Source of the DNA: Immersiella caudata
Lineage: Eukaryota > Ascomycota > Sordariomycetes > Sordariales > Lasiosphaeriaceae
Length of the DNA stretch: 64,000 bases
Reading direction: 5' to 3'
NCBI GenBank assembly: GCA_030512335.1
Contig: JAULSU010000003.1
Location: 3,286,001-3,350,000, forward strand
Shown here: one piece after another, positions 9,183 through 19,500 of the stretch
Layout: every line of letters begins with the position of its first letter
How positions within the stretch are numbered: position 1 is the first letter of the stretch
Position numbers and translations under genes: made by a program
The notes under the pieces: generated by a model
What the model was told of the DNA's origin: nothing
What the model saw: the letters and a program-made list of their open reading frames with translations, nothing else
Database searches by the model: none

Positions 9183-11759
9183 TCAGCTGAACTGGCCCGA
9201 AAAGAAAATGCCATCCAACTCCCATTGATCACTTTGGCCCATCGAGTCGTCTCCTGGGCCCCACAGGCTGATTTCAAGGTTGTGCATCAAACCTTCAGCA
9301 TCTGTTACCGTCATAGGCGCCGTTTCGGCTGCCAGCGTGAGCTGGGTAGCCGCATACTCATTCTGAAGCTCGTCCCGCTATATCCAGTTAGATCACTAAG
9401 TCTTCATCTCATGAAAAACAAAAAAAAAAAAAAACTCACCATCATCCGACTCAAAATCCTAATCTTCTTTGCCAACTTCAAAAACGGATCCTCCTCCTCG
9501 ACCTCCTCAACCACCGCCGCCGCCCCCTCCAAGTTCTCATCGCCCCGTCCGACCTCCCAGTTCCCAAAAAAGAACTTCCTCCGGTTTCGCCTCCTCTCCA
9601 CCATGTACTCCATATCTCTCACCTGCCTTTCCAGAAACTTATCAAACTCCAGCTCCTGCCGTGCCTGCGCCAGGTCCCACCCTGGTGCGCCCCGCACCGT
9701 GATGAGCTTCAGCATGGTGAGGAAGGCATACACAAAGTCAAAGGAGGAGACGCATATGTAGCGTGGGAACTCGCCGATTTCGCGGGAGAAGCGATTGGTG
9801 AGGAAGGCTTTGGTGGCTTGGAGGCAGCAGGAGAGTAGGTGGAGGCGGTAGGAAGGCGTGTAGGAGTGGGTGAGGGGGAATTGGGGGACGGATTGGAGTC
9901 CGATTTCGTAGAGGAGGATTTCGGCGACGTGGATGTGGCCTTTTAAAGAGGCTGAAGGGGCAGTTATTGAGTATATTGGTGGGATGGTGGGAAGAGAGGG
10001 GGCTTACGATTGTCTCTGGTTTCGGCGGGAATCGATCGTCGGAAGGTCTCGATTTGCTGCTCAAAGCGCTCGATGACGGACTGCAGGGGCTCGGTTTGGC
10101 CGATGAAGACGCTGACACCGGCGCTGTGAAAGGCGAGGGCGAGACATATGGATTGTGAGAGCTGCTGGGCGCGGACGAGCCAGACGAGGATTCCGTCGGT
10201 GGGATACTCCATCCGTGATTCAAGTGTTCGGCAGCACTCTTCAAGGTAGGTTGTCCCCATCAGGCCGTCGGGCTTTTTGTTGGTCGTGAAGATGCTATCA
10301 AATCACGTTAGGGGGTGACGACGACATAGGGTGGGACTAAAAGAGAGACAGCCTACACAGTCACAAGGTAGTAAACGCCTGCAAAGGCACGCATCCTTTC
10401 CAAATACTCGGAGCTGTGGTCGTTGCTTTCTTTGGTTCCCTGGAGTTCGCTGAAGCCGAGGCCGACACACATCGACCTTGCGAGGTACAATAGGTTGGTC
10501 ATCTGGAAACTGTTGAGGTTGTAATGATACCAGGAAATCAAAACCTGGAGTCCTTGAAGCAAGTCAAGGCTCTTCTGCGGCTTCAATATTGCCGCCTCGG
10601 AAATATCCCGCAAGAGTTCATTTCCGAGAGCGATCTGGCGAGCACCGTCGTTCAGGTAGGCCTCCATCATGACGGCCTTCCAGAAGAAGGGCTTCTTCTC
10701 GCGTAGCTCATACGAGCTCAGCTGCGGCGGTACTACGGCAAAGGGAAAGAGATGGGCTAGGTTCTCCTTGTATATCACCAGGAGTGTCTCTGCTTCCTCA
10801 CCATCAGGCCATCGAACCTCCTGCTGGCTTTGGCTCTGCTTCCTGTGCTGCGGAGACGATGGTGCTGGGTGGATGGCCACGGTTGTGGGTGTCCGTCCGG
10901 TGGGGGCATCGTCCCGACCGAGGGGTTGTGAGAAGGGACAGGAAAAATCTACTGGCGGCCTGGCCTGCGGTGAGCGCTCGCTGTCGCTCTCCAGGAAGAT
11001 GTGGCCAAACGGGTTTGGCCAGCGCTCTCGGGCGCTCTGGTTGACGGCGGAGAGCGGTGACGGGCCTCCCTGGCTGCTGTGGTCGAGGCTCGGCCTCCTT
11101 GCCGAGCGGGTGAGGGGAAGGGTGGCACCCTCGGACTCGGGCGGGCTGGGGGCGTGGCGCGAGACAGACTCGACACGCTTCGTCAGGTCTATGATACGCT
11201 TCTCGAGTTCGCCTATTCGCCCCGGCTTAGGCTCCTTGCGCTTCCGGGGCGGTGCCGGCACCTGAGGCGGACATGGCTTGTTCAGCCGATAGCAACTATC
11301 CATGGTTGTCAGTGCCGTTGCCAATTAGTCCGCAGGCCAGACTACCAAGGAGGAGGGGGGGGGATTAGATGGATGGATGGATGGATGGATAGACTCTAGA
11401 GCATCTCCAGCGAGAGGAGACGGACAGTAGGGCTGCCTTCTTCTGCTCCGGAAGAAGGCCGTTTCCGCTCCCGTTCCAGCGGGTCCCACTAGCAGCGGCA
11501 CCGGTTCCTTTCCCCTGGGACCGGAGCAGGAAGGCGATCGAGATTCGATGCCTCCTGCCGCTTGCTCGTATATGTATAAGAAGCACCAGAAAAAGAAACG
11601 TGAAAAGAGGTCTCTGACGACCAACCGAGAACTGGCTTACCGCTCACACTTCCCCTCTGGGTCGTCGGATGGTCCTGGGATGCACCGGCTCTTCGCGCGC
11701 GCGCATGTTGAGCAGGCGCGCGGCCCCTTATGGACCTTGGATGATACATCCGAACTCAT
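9183..11759 (-). CDS. Zn2Cys6 fungal transcription factor
   Basis: Five exons, 11759-11641, 11295-10357, 10294-10008, 9951-9440 and 9377-9183, give 683 residues. Exon 1 opens MSSDVSSKVHKGPRACSTC and carries a binuclear zinc cluster with spacing C-x2-C-x6-C-x11-C-x2-C-x6-C (C16, C19, C26, C38, C41, C48). A 345-nt intron interrupts the cluster. A heptad-like linker RIGELEKRIIDLTKRVESV follows, typical of a dimerisation coiled coil. The middle is Ser/Pro-rich. From about residue 175 the sequence is a helical regulatory (middle homology) domain: ETLLVIYKENLAHLFPF and YLEECCRTLESRMEYPTD. The C-terminus is acidic. It would act in the nucleus on CGG-type half sites; the target pathway is not evident. 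Intron 1 contains the (GATG)n repeat. Confidence 0.92.
11368..11392. repeat. (GATG)n microsatellite in intron 1 of the Zn2Cys6 gene
   Basis: Six consecutive GATG-type units, the last imperfect, lie within the first intron of the Zn2Cys6 gene and may vary in length between strains. Confidence 0.9.
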
Positions 11760-13356
11760 CGTAGGTATTCTTTCGCAAATATCACAACCTCTAGATCCTC
11801 GCCTGGTGCTTAGCAAAAGAAGAATGTGGAAGGAGGAATCGCAAAACCAAGGAGACTAATATGACCTGCAGCCCAACGGATAACAACACCAGAGAATCAA
11901 GGGAAAAAAAGTAGGGGGTTCGTAGTATCACGACTTTTTCACAGCAAGAATTGTCAGCGTAGGGGGAGATGGACTGTAAGCGACGACAGAGCGCGTCATC
12001 ATATGTCGAATGTCTTCCCAATCCACACATCCTCTTTTTTTTTCCCTTCCTTGACGACATCCCTCTCCCGCACTCCCCTTTTCTCTCCGATACGAAACAG
12101 ACAGGCCCCTTTGACATATCACCACCCACCGGGCCGCGTCGGTGTGCCCAAGGCTGTGCACTCTGACTGCACCATCAGTTTGCTCCGTTGGGTCCGGCGG
12201 GCAGCACAAATCGCTCCGACTCCGTTCCTACGGCGGGCGCCAAGCCACACTTCAACGTACCTCGGCAGTGAACAGGTCAGCTTGTGGTGCGTGACACTGC
12301 GCTTTCTCAGCTGCAGATCGCCGTACCTGGACTTTAGCTGCAGTGCGGCTCCAAACGTGTGCGATTCGCATCTGCCTGAGTACCTAGGTACCTTTTGGCA
12401 ACCAAGCCAAACTGCGGCGCGAGCTGACGAGGTTCACCAAAGGAGGATAACGCAATGCGTTCGGTCGGTATACCCTTTAACCATTCGGCATCCCATCGGA
12501 TAGGAATTACGCGTGTCTCGCCCAGCTTTACCGTTACCGCAATCCTTACCCAACTCTCTTTTTTCGTACCTAGGCACTATTCTCCCCCCCTGCGACAAAC
12601 CACACGCGCATTCGCCAACGCATGTCTACAAATCACTAGGGTAGCGACTAGCCGATAACCCCGAGGAGATGCCTGACCGCGCCCATCACAGTCCAGAGCG
12701 TCCGACACACTTTCCTTCGTTTACTCGACGCAGCGCTGTCCAGGAAATCGCATGCCTGGTAGCTGCCCAGGTGCGAGTCTGTCAACCACATGCGGTCACA
12801 ACATGGTTGAACAAACAGGTTTGGCCGCCCCAACCATTTGATAAAACCCACATTGAGAGACACTGTCCCTTGTAGAGGCACCTGAGCACCCCCCGCATCT
12901 CACAAAGGGTAGTGGCATCCTGTCACACAGCAAGATGTTTACCACCTAGGTGCCCACAACCATGCAGGACACCATCGAGCACGTGTTTTCCAACAATTGC
13001 AGGGGACGCACTAAGAGTTTTTTTTGGGCCTGGCAGTGTCTTCAGCGACCCGCGGCAAATACATCCTTTGGTATTTCATTTGTGATGTAAAATGTTTGTA
13101 AATATAAGTCCCCTTTTCAGAGGAGTACGAAGCAGATGTTATCTCCCCGCCCGTTGGGTGAGATTTTTGTGTGTCGAACAGCGCGGCAGAATCCAAAACA
13201 TTGCAGCAGGAACCAGCACAAACAGCAGTAGCATCGTCAGTATCGTCAAAATGCTATCGTTTGCCCTGCTCAAAGGAACGTTGGATTCGGGTCTGATGAG
13301 CTCCCCTCTTGTTGGCAAACGATACAGGCGAAACGAAAAGAAGGGGTCGACATGAC
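11760..13356. promoter_or_regulatory. Zn2Cys6 gene promoter and ALAS 3' flank, with CCTAGGTA-type motifs
   Basis: About 1.6 kb with no supportable gene. It holds three CCTAGG palindrome-type motifs: TACCTAGGTACC at 12381-12392, TACCTAGGCA at 12567-12576 and CACCTAGGTG at 12943-12952. Small open frames here show no family features. Confidence 0.45.
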
Positions 13357-15333
13357 TCAGGCCGCAGCAGCAGCCTTGGTCACCGTCGCCTCCTCGTTAT
13401 CCTTTGCCTCCTGCTCGAGGAGTCGCTCGGTCAGACCGGTCGGCGAGATGGCGCGCAGTTGACGCACAGTATCGGCAATGCCCAGCTGCTCGTCGGTCCA
13501 CAGCGGTGTCTGAGCCTCAGCCGAACCAGCAGGTTCGCCTACGCCGATGAAGCCACCCTCGGCTGCCCAGTCGCTGGTGCGCTTGATGCCAAGCTCCTTC
13601 CAGATGGACTCAATGGCCGAGACCAAGTGGTCGCGGTACTCCTTGGTGTGACCTGGGGTTGGCGTAACGCGCAAGCGCTCTTGGCCGACCGGCACGGTCG
13701 GGTAGTTGATGCTTTGCACGTAGATCTGGTGGTCCTGCAGCAGCTTGTCGCTGGCCGCCTTGGCGAGAGCCGCATTACCCACCAGGATGGGAATGATGTG
13801 ACTTGGGTTCGGGATCACGGGGATGCCACGTTCGCTGAGGGCCTCTTTAACTGCCCGTGTGTGAAGCTGTTGCAGACGACGATCGCCGTTGTACTCCATC
13901 TGGTACTCAATGGCTGCCCTGGCGCCAGCCATGACGGCTGGAGGTAGCGATGTGGTAAAGATGAAGCCGGGCGCGAGTGAGCGGACGGTATCGACCAGCT
14001 TGCTGCTGCCGGCAATATAACCGCCTACACAACCGTATGCCTTGCCCAGCGTGCCGGTAATAATGTCGATACGGTCAACAACGGTGCCCCGCGGCCTGCC
14101 GGCAGCGTGCGCCTCAAAGTCAAGATGCTCGGCCACGCCCGCGCCGTGCGGGCCGTACATGCCAACGGCGTGCACCTCGTCGAGGAAGGTGATGGCACCG
14201 TACTTCTCCGCCAAGTCGCAAATCTCCTCAATGGGGCCAATGGAGCCGCACATACTGTAGACCGACTCGAATGCGATGATCTTGGGTACGTGCAACGGCA
14301 GCGCCGCGAGCTTCTGTTCGAGATCCTGCACATCGTTGTGCTTGAAAATAACCTTCCTCGCACCCGAATGGCGAATACCCTGGATCATGGAAGCGTGGTT
14401 GAGGCTGTCGGAGAGAATCACGCAATCGGGCATCTTGCTGCCGAGCGTCGCGAGCGTGGCATCATTGGCTACGTAGCACGAACTGAAGACCAGCGCGGCC
14501 TCCTTGGCGTGCAGTTTGGCGACCGTGTGCTCCAGTTCCACGGCGTGTCTATTGTGCCCCGAGATGTTGCGCGTGCCTCCAGCGCCGGCGCCATATTCCT
14601 CGAGCGTTTCGTGCATCGTCTTGAGCACACGCGGGTTACGGCCCATGCCTAGGTAGTCGTTGGCGCACCAGACCGTCACCTTCTCCTCCTTGCTCGCCAT
14701 GTGGGCGCGGGGGAATTCCTTGGCCAGCCGGTTGATATTGTTGAAGTAGCGGTAGGACTTGTCCTTGTGCTTCTTGTCCAGCTCCGCATTGTAAAACCCA
14801 TCGTAGTCGAACTTGGCGTTGTGTCCGTCGTGGGCGCTCACATGGGCGGCAGCCGCAGGGCTTGCGGTGACGTGCTGTTGCGGCTTGACCGGGATGCGGG
14901 GAGGCAGTTGAACTGGCGACGAGAAAAAACAATTTAGCAAAGGCAGGACCAATGCGGAACCAAAAGACCAATACTCACCCTTGTCGCGGAAAAGGGAACC
15001 CTCCACGGCCTGGGCTTCGTGGGCGCGGCTGGTGTGCAGCTTCGCCTTGGCCGACTTGCCGTGGCCGGAGAGGGTCGACAGGCTCGCCACAGAGCCGACG
15101 CCGCTGGCGAGGCCGGCATGTCCCAGGCGCGCCGACTGAACAGCCATGGCCTTTCCCATGACAGGGCAACGGCGGGCGAGCACCTGCAGCTTGGAGATGG
15201 TACCGCCGCAGGGCGACGCTGCGATAGCCGGGAGGGTGGGGCGCGCCGCCGTTGTCATGGCGCGGAGGCCGGCCGCTGTGGCCTTCTTCATGAAGGGGCA
15301 CATGGCCTTGGACTGGCGGAGAGCAGCATCCAT
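13357..15333 (-). CDS. hemA/HEM1: 5-aminolevulinate synthase, mitochondrial
   Basis: Two exons, 15333-14979 and 14912-13357, give 636 residues. The enzyme condenses glycine and succinyl-CoA to 5-aminolevulinate, the first step of heme synthesis, in the mitochondrial matrix. The N-terminal ~110 residues are Ala/Arg/Lys-rich with few acids, as expected of a presequence. They hold two heme-regulatory CP motifs, MCPFM at C12 and RCPVM at C56. The PLP-dependent alpha-oxoamine synthase core starts near FDYDGFYNAELDKKHKD. Key motifs: SHNRHAVELE-type glycine loop region, FLDEVHAVGMYG, and TGTLGKAYG with the Schiff-base lysine at about K409. The 66-nt intron is a multiple of three and has no stop in frame, so retention would insert 22 residues just before the mature core. 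The C-terminal extension ends in an Ala tract. Confidence 0.96.
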   Translation of the reverse strand: MDAALRQSKAMCPFMKKATAAGLRAMTTAARPTLPAIAASPCGGTISKLQVLARRCPVMGKAMAVQSARLGHAGLASGVGSVASLSTLSGHGKSAKAKLHTSRAHEAQAVEGSLFRDKGEYWSFGSALVLPLLNCFFSSPVQLPPRIPVKPQQHVTASPAAAAHVSAHDGHNAKFDYDGFYNAELDKKHKDKSYRYFNNINRLAKEFPRAHMASKEEKVTVWCANDYLGMGRNPRVLKTMHETLEEYGAGAGGTRNISGHNRHAVELEHTVAKLHAKEAALVFSSCYVANDATLATLGSKMPDCVILSDSLNHASMIQGIRHSGARKVIFKHNDVQDLEQKLAALPLHVPKIIAFESVYSMCGSIGPIEEICDLAEKYGAITFLDEVHAVGMYGPHGAGVAEHLDFEAHAAGRPRGTVVDRIDIITGTLGKAYGCVGGYIAGSSKLVDTVRSLAPGFIFTTSLPPAVMAGARAAIEYQMEYNGDRRLQQLHTRAVKEALSERGIPVIPNPSHIIPILVGNAALAKAASDKLLQDHQIYVQSINYPTVPVGQERLRVTPTPGHTKEYRDHLVSAIESIWKELGIKRTSDWAAEGGFIGVGEPAGSAEAQTPLWTDEQLGIADTVRQLRAISPTGLTERLLEQEAKDNEEATVTKAAAAA

Positions 15334-16574
15334 TTCGAGTGTTCTGTCCCAGTGCGAGTGCTCTTTGGGGCGTGGTAGGGGCGCGTGCGAGACAGCGAAG
15401 CCCGAATGTGTGCGGTGGGGGAAGTTCCGATGGTCAAGCCAGGAGGCGAGGGGCAAAAAATATATGGGACGGGCAGCGCGAAGGCCGGCACGAACTCCTG
15501 CGCTGAGATCGGATCAACTTCGCGGACAGTGCCGATGGGCGGAGCGACTGCAGCAGAGGGGCCAATTGCACTTCCAAAAACTCAACAAATCGTGCGGTTG
15601 AAGAGGACAAGGCAGAAAGGGATTCAGACGACCTCCGCAGTCAAGTTTTAGTTCGGTCTCGACAGTGATCCACCACCCGGTGGGTTCTCTCTGGCGTATT
15701 CCCTTTTGGATTCGGAGTCTCGGTATGTCGATGCGCTCGCTCGCTCAATAGCTTTGCAAATCCGTCTAGTCCCATTGGCTGCGCATAGCAAGCTCATGTC
15801 ACTAATACGCGCAACGAGTCACTGCATCGCCGTCATCGCTTCGTATCAGGTACCTACCGCTCGGCGTCGACTCCGCCCATACATATTGCACCGGACGGCC
15901 GCAATTGATGACATGCATTCGTCCCTTGCACACACCGAGGACACATTGCTTCTGGAACTTTACGCCCGCCGAATCGACTCTATTCAGCCTTTGATCAGAT
16001 ACCCGGCGCTGCATGCAACCGACCCGAGGACCTAGTTAACTCCTGACACCCACACCTATCCCCTGTTCCGCGCCTCCCACCACCACCCCATCCCAGAAGA
16101 GGTGACCACCTAGACACCCAACCACTGTGATGATCCCCTTGCCCCTTGCTTGCTCTGCCCAAAACGCCCTCTTTAAATATAAAAGCAGAGCCATATGGCC
16201 CGCGGGGTATCTCGAAGAAAAAAAGGGCAACAAAAACGGAAGAGAGTGTCTAACCTTTGTGTGTGCATTCATATCCTAGTCGATTTCGAGAGGTGACTCT
16301 GCTGAATCGCCAGGCCGCATAGATGTTCGACGATGGGATTTTGTAGATTTTTGTCTTCCAGCCGTCCCATTCACGACTCGCTTTGCGATGTATTGCTCGA
16401 GTTCCCCTAGGTCGCCGGACCCTCGATTGTGGTGACTGGACGTGCCTGCCGCCGTTGCCGGGCTGTGCGTTGTCGGCCCCGTTCTCCCGTGGCCTGGGAT
16501 GTTCGACGTGGAGGGTTTTCGCGGAGATTGTTGTGGACGTTCTCGCTTAAAACGTGGCTATGGGTGAGTCTGTG
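15334..16574. promoter_or_regulatory. ALAS promoter and 3' flank of the SNF2 gene
   Basis: No gene seen in about 1.2 kb. AGGTACCTACC lies at about 15848, and an A/T-rich TTTAAATATAAAA stretch near 16173-16186. Confidence 0.4.
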
Positions 16575-19500
16575 TTAGTTGTCGAGCTTGAGGTGTTCTG
16601 AGTGTTCTTGACTAAAAACATTGACGCCTACTTCTGTAGCCGCATGCTCCCACACCATGTCGTTGAATGCGGACTCTTCCATGCTCTTCAGTCGAGAATC
16701 CTCTTTCATGAGATCTGTGCGATCCATCTTGGCTATCTGCTCCGGCTTCAGATACCCTGCCAAAAGTGCCTCGGCGAACCTGTTTTCTCCGGCGCACTTG
16801 ATCAGGAAGCGTAGTTTGTCCAGTCTCGGTAACCCTGTATACCCGGAGTGGTCAAGTTCTGAGAGAACATTTGACACCAAGTCCTGAGGAACCGCCGTAA
16901 TACGTTGCGCCTTACGCAACTCATCGCGAGCCCGGGACAAGGCTGCTAGCATTTGCGCTTCCTCTTCTTTACTGCTAACCGGCTGTCCTTGAGAAAGAGC
17001 TGCCGGCGCATCCTTGAACGAAGTACCGGGTGCTAGAATGGGCTCTAGGTCGCGTTTATTATGCTTAATTGCTGGAGAGCCACCTAACACACCGTTCGTT
17101 GAACCTTGAAGAATACTGCCAAAGAAGGGTGGCCGGCCGGCCATGTTGAGTTTCGCATCTGGCGGATCTGGCGCAGGTAGAGATGGCTCTCTCGCAGTGT
17201 CAGAGCCTGAGACAACACCGGTCGGCGCCTGCAAAGGGGCAGTTTGAGCCGTGGAAAGGGCATCCTGGGCTGCCAGAGGAGAGCCTTTAGCTTTTGTTGG
17301 GTCGATCTGAAGGAGCCTACCGGAAGGAAGCTCCGCAGAAGGAATGACAGCCGGGATACCGGAGTTCGAGGGACCAGAAGGCCTCGGAGACACGGGCGCT
17401 TGGGTCACAGGGTGCGCCATAGGTGGTGCTGTTGATGGCGGCAGCATTCCCAATGGCGGAACATCTCCTGTTGGACTTGAATGGGGACGCCCGATCGAGG
17501 GTTGTTGTCGGAAACCTGGCTGTGGAGTTTTCGACGCTGCCGGCGGTGCTGTGAGGGGAGTTTGCATCAGGCCCACGTTCGCTTTCAGCGCTTCTCGGCG
17601 GCGGTGCTCCTCTGGGTTGTTTATCCGGAGCCGCTCCATTTCGATATCAGCTTCTGCTTCCAATTTGTCCTCTGCGGATAGCTCGTAGACTTCTTCTTTC
17701 TCGAAGGTTTCGGTTGTTATCACCTTGCGAACCACGCCTTCAAGCTTCTCTGACTGAAGTACGGCATCCAAGACTTTATCCTTGTCAAGAACTGGGGTAA
17801 GGTCCTCTTGCTCGGGGATTGTCGGGGACACAAAATACTCTTTGAATTTGTTTGCATATGGATCGGGGTTCTTCTTGTCCACGACCCGAGACGCCAGCTG
17901 CTTTTTGAAGACAGCATTGTTGTGAATGGCAGCCTCAAAAGTTCCTCCCGTGGTCAACCAGTAAACAAAAACCGTTTTTGTTTGCCCAATCCGGTAAGCT
18001 CGGCCGATTGCCTGCTGCTCCTCGGCCGGGGTATATTTGAAGTCGAAAATCACCACTCGATTCGCCCCATAAATATTGAGACCAACGCCTCCTGCGGTGG
18101 TCGAAATCAGATAGATCTCTGCGTTGGGGTCGTTGTTGAAGCTCTTGATCGCCCTTTGCCGATCGGAGATTTTCGTCGATCCATCGAGCCGACTGTAGTG
18201 GCGTTTCTGCCGCCTGAACGCGTTCTCAAGGTAGTCAAGGGTCAGCAGGCTCTGCGAGAAAACCAAAACTTTGTCGCGAACCCTTTTACACTCTTCAAGG
18301 ATTGCAAATAGTACCTGCATCCTGTACGAGTGGCAAGGATTGTCAATGTCTTTCAAGTCCGACATGCTGGCCGATATCTGAGAAAGGTACTCTATCGGTA
18401 GTTCATCCAGGAATTCATTGTCGTCGGATGTGGAATTAGCGTTGGCGTCTTTGGTCATCTTTTTTTTTCTGGGCTCGTGGGCCTTCTTCTTACGATCTTC
18501 CACGGCCTGCTTGAAGACCCGTGGGTGTGCCAGGAGCCTTGAAAGCACGCTGACAAGACTCCATATTTTCGAATGACCAAATTTGCTGACTCTCTCCGCA
18601 AGCGTGGGGTTGTTCACAACCTCGAGGTATGCATTATAGGCTCTCATCTGAGCCTCGGTCAGAGGTACCGTGATGATGAACTCCTTCTTCCCCGGAAGTG
18701 TGTCCCGGAGGACCTGGACATCTTTCCGATGGACTTTAGGGCCAACGGTCTCTTTCAGAATGTGGAGCATCTTCCGCGCCTTTCTCTTTGCGGCATCGGT
18801 GCTGTCCGCGTAGAGGCCTTCTCTGATGGGATCCTCGAATCGATGTCTGAACTCCGTGATGTCTGCTAGGTAGTTTGGAGCCACCCAGTTAATCATGGCA
18901 TAGTAGTTCATGACGTTGGTGGTCAATGGCGAGCCAGTCAACGCAACTCGGCTCATGGTCTTGAAGTTGGAGCATGCTTGGTGCCGTTTCGACGACGGGT
19001 TCTTGAGATAGTGCGCCTCGTCAGCGACAACGATACTCGGCGCATTCTCCAGGGTATCACGAAGACCCAGCTCCTCGTCCCCACTGAGGATGGTGAAGAG
19101 ACCGTAGCCGATCAGGAGTATCCCTCCCTGCTCATCCCAATCCTCGACCATTTGTTTACGAGCCTCAGCCGAGAGTGTCGAGTCCAGCTTCCACACTTGG
19201 CTCAGCACACCCTTTCCCCAAATCGATATCTCTTCGGTCCAGTTATCAACCAGGCCTGGAGGGCACAAGATCAAGGTTTTCAACGCTTGGAGGTGCTCGG
19301 GGATCTGAGATCGAATCGAGGGATCGTCTGACTGGGTAGCCTCGGAAATTACCACCAGCAACGTGATTGCTTGCATGGTTTTCCCCAACCCCATCTCATG
19401 AGCAAGCAAGCATCCTTGGTGAGTCCCAGAATGGACGATGTGATCCCACAAGAACCTCACGCCCTCGATTTGGTGGTCTTTGATCCTGTCGCCAATGTGC

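Noticed and set aside
9126..9761. Plus-strand 211-codon frame
   Set aside because: It lies antisense to the last exons of the Zn2Cys6 gene, whose spliced protein is coherent; the plus frame is Ser/Pro shadow sequence.
13309..13947. Plus-strand frame of 212 codons
   Set aside because: Antisense to conserved ALAS coding sequence.
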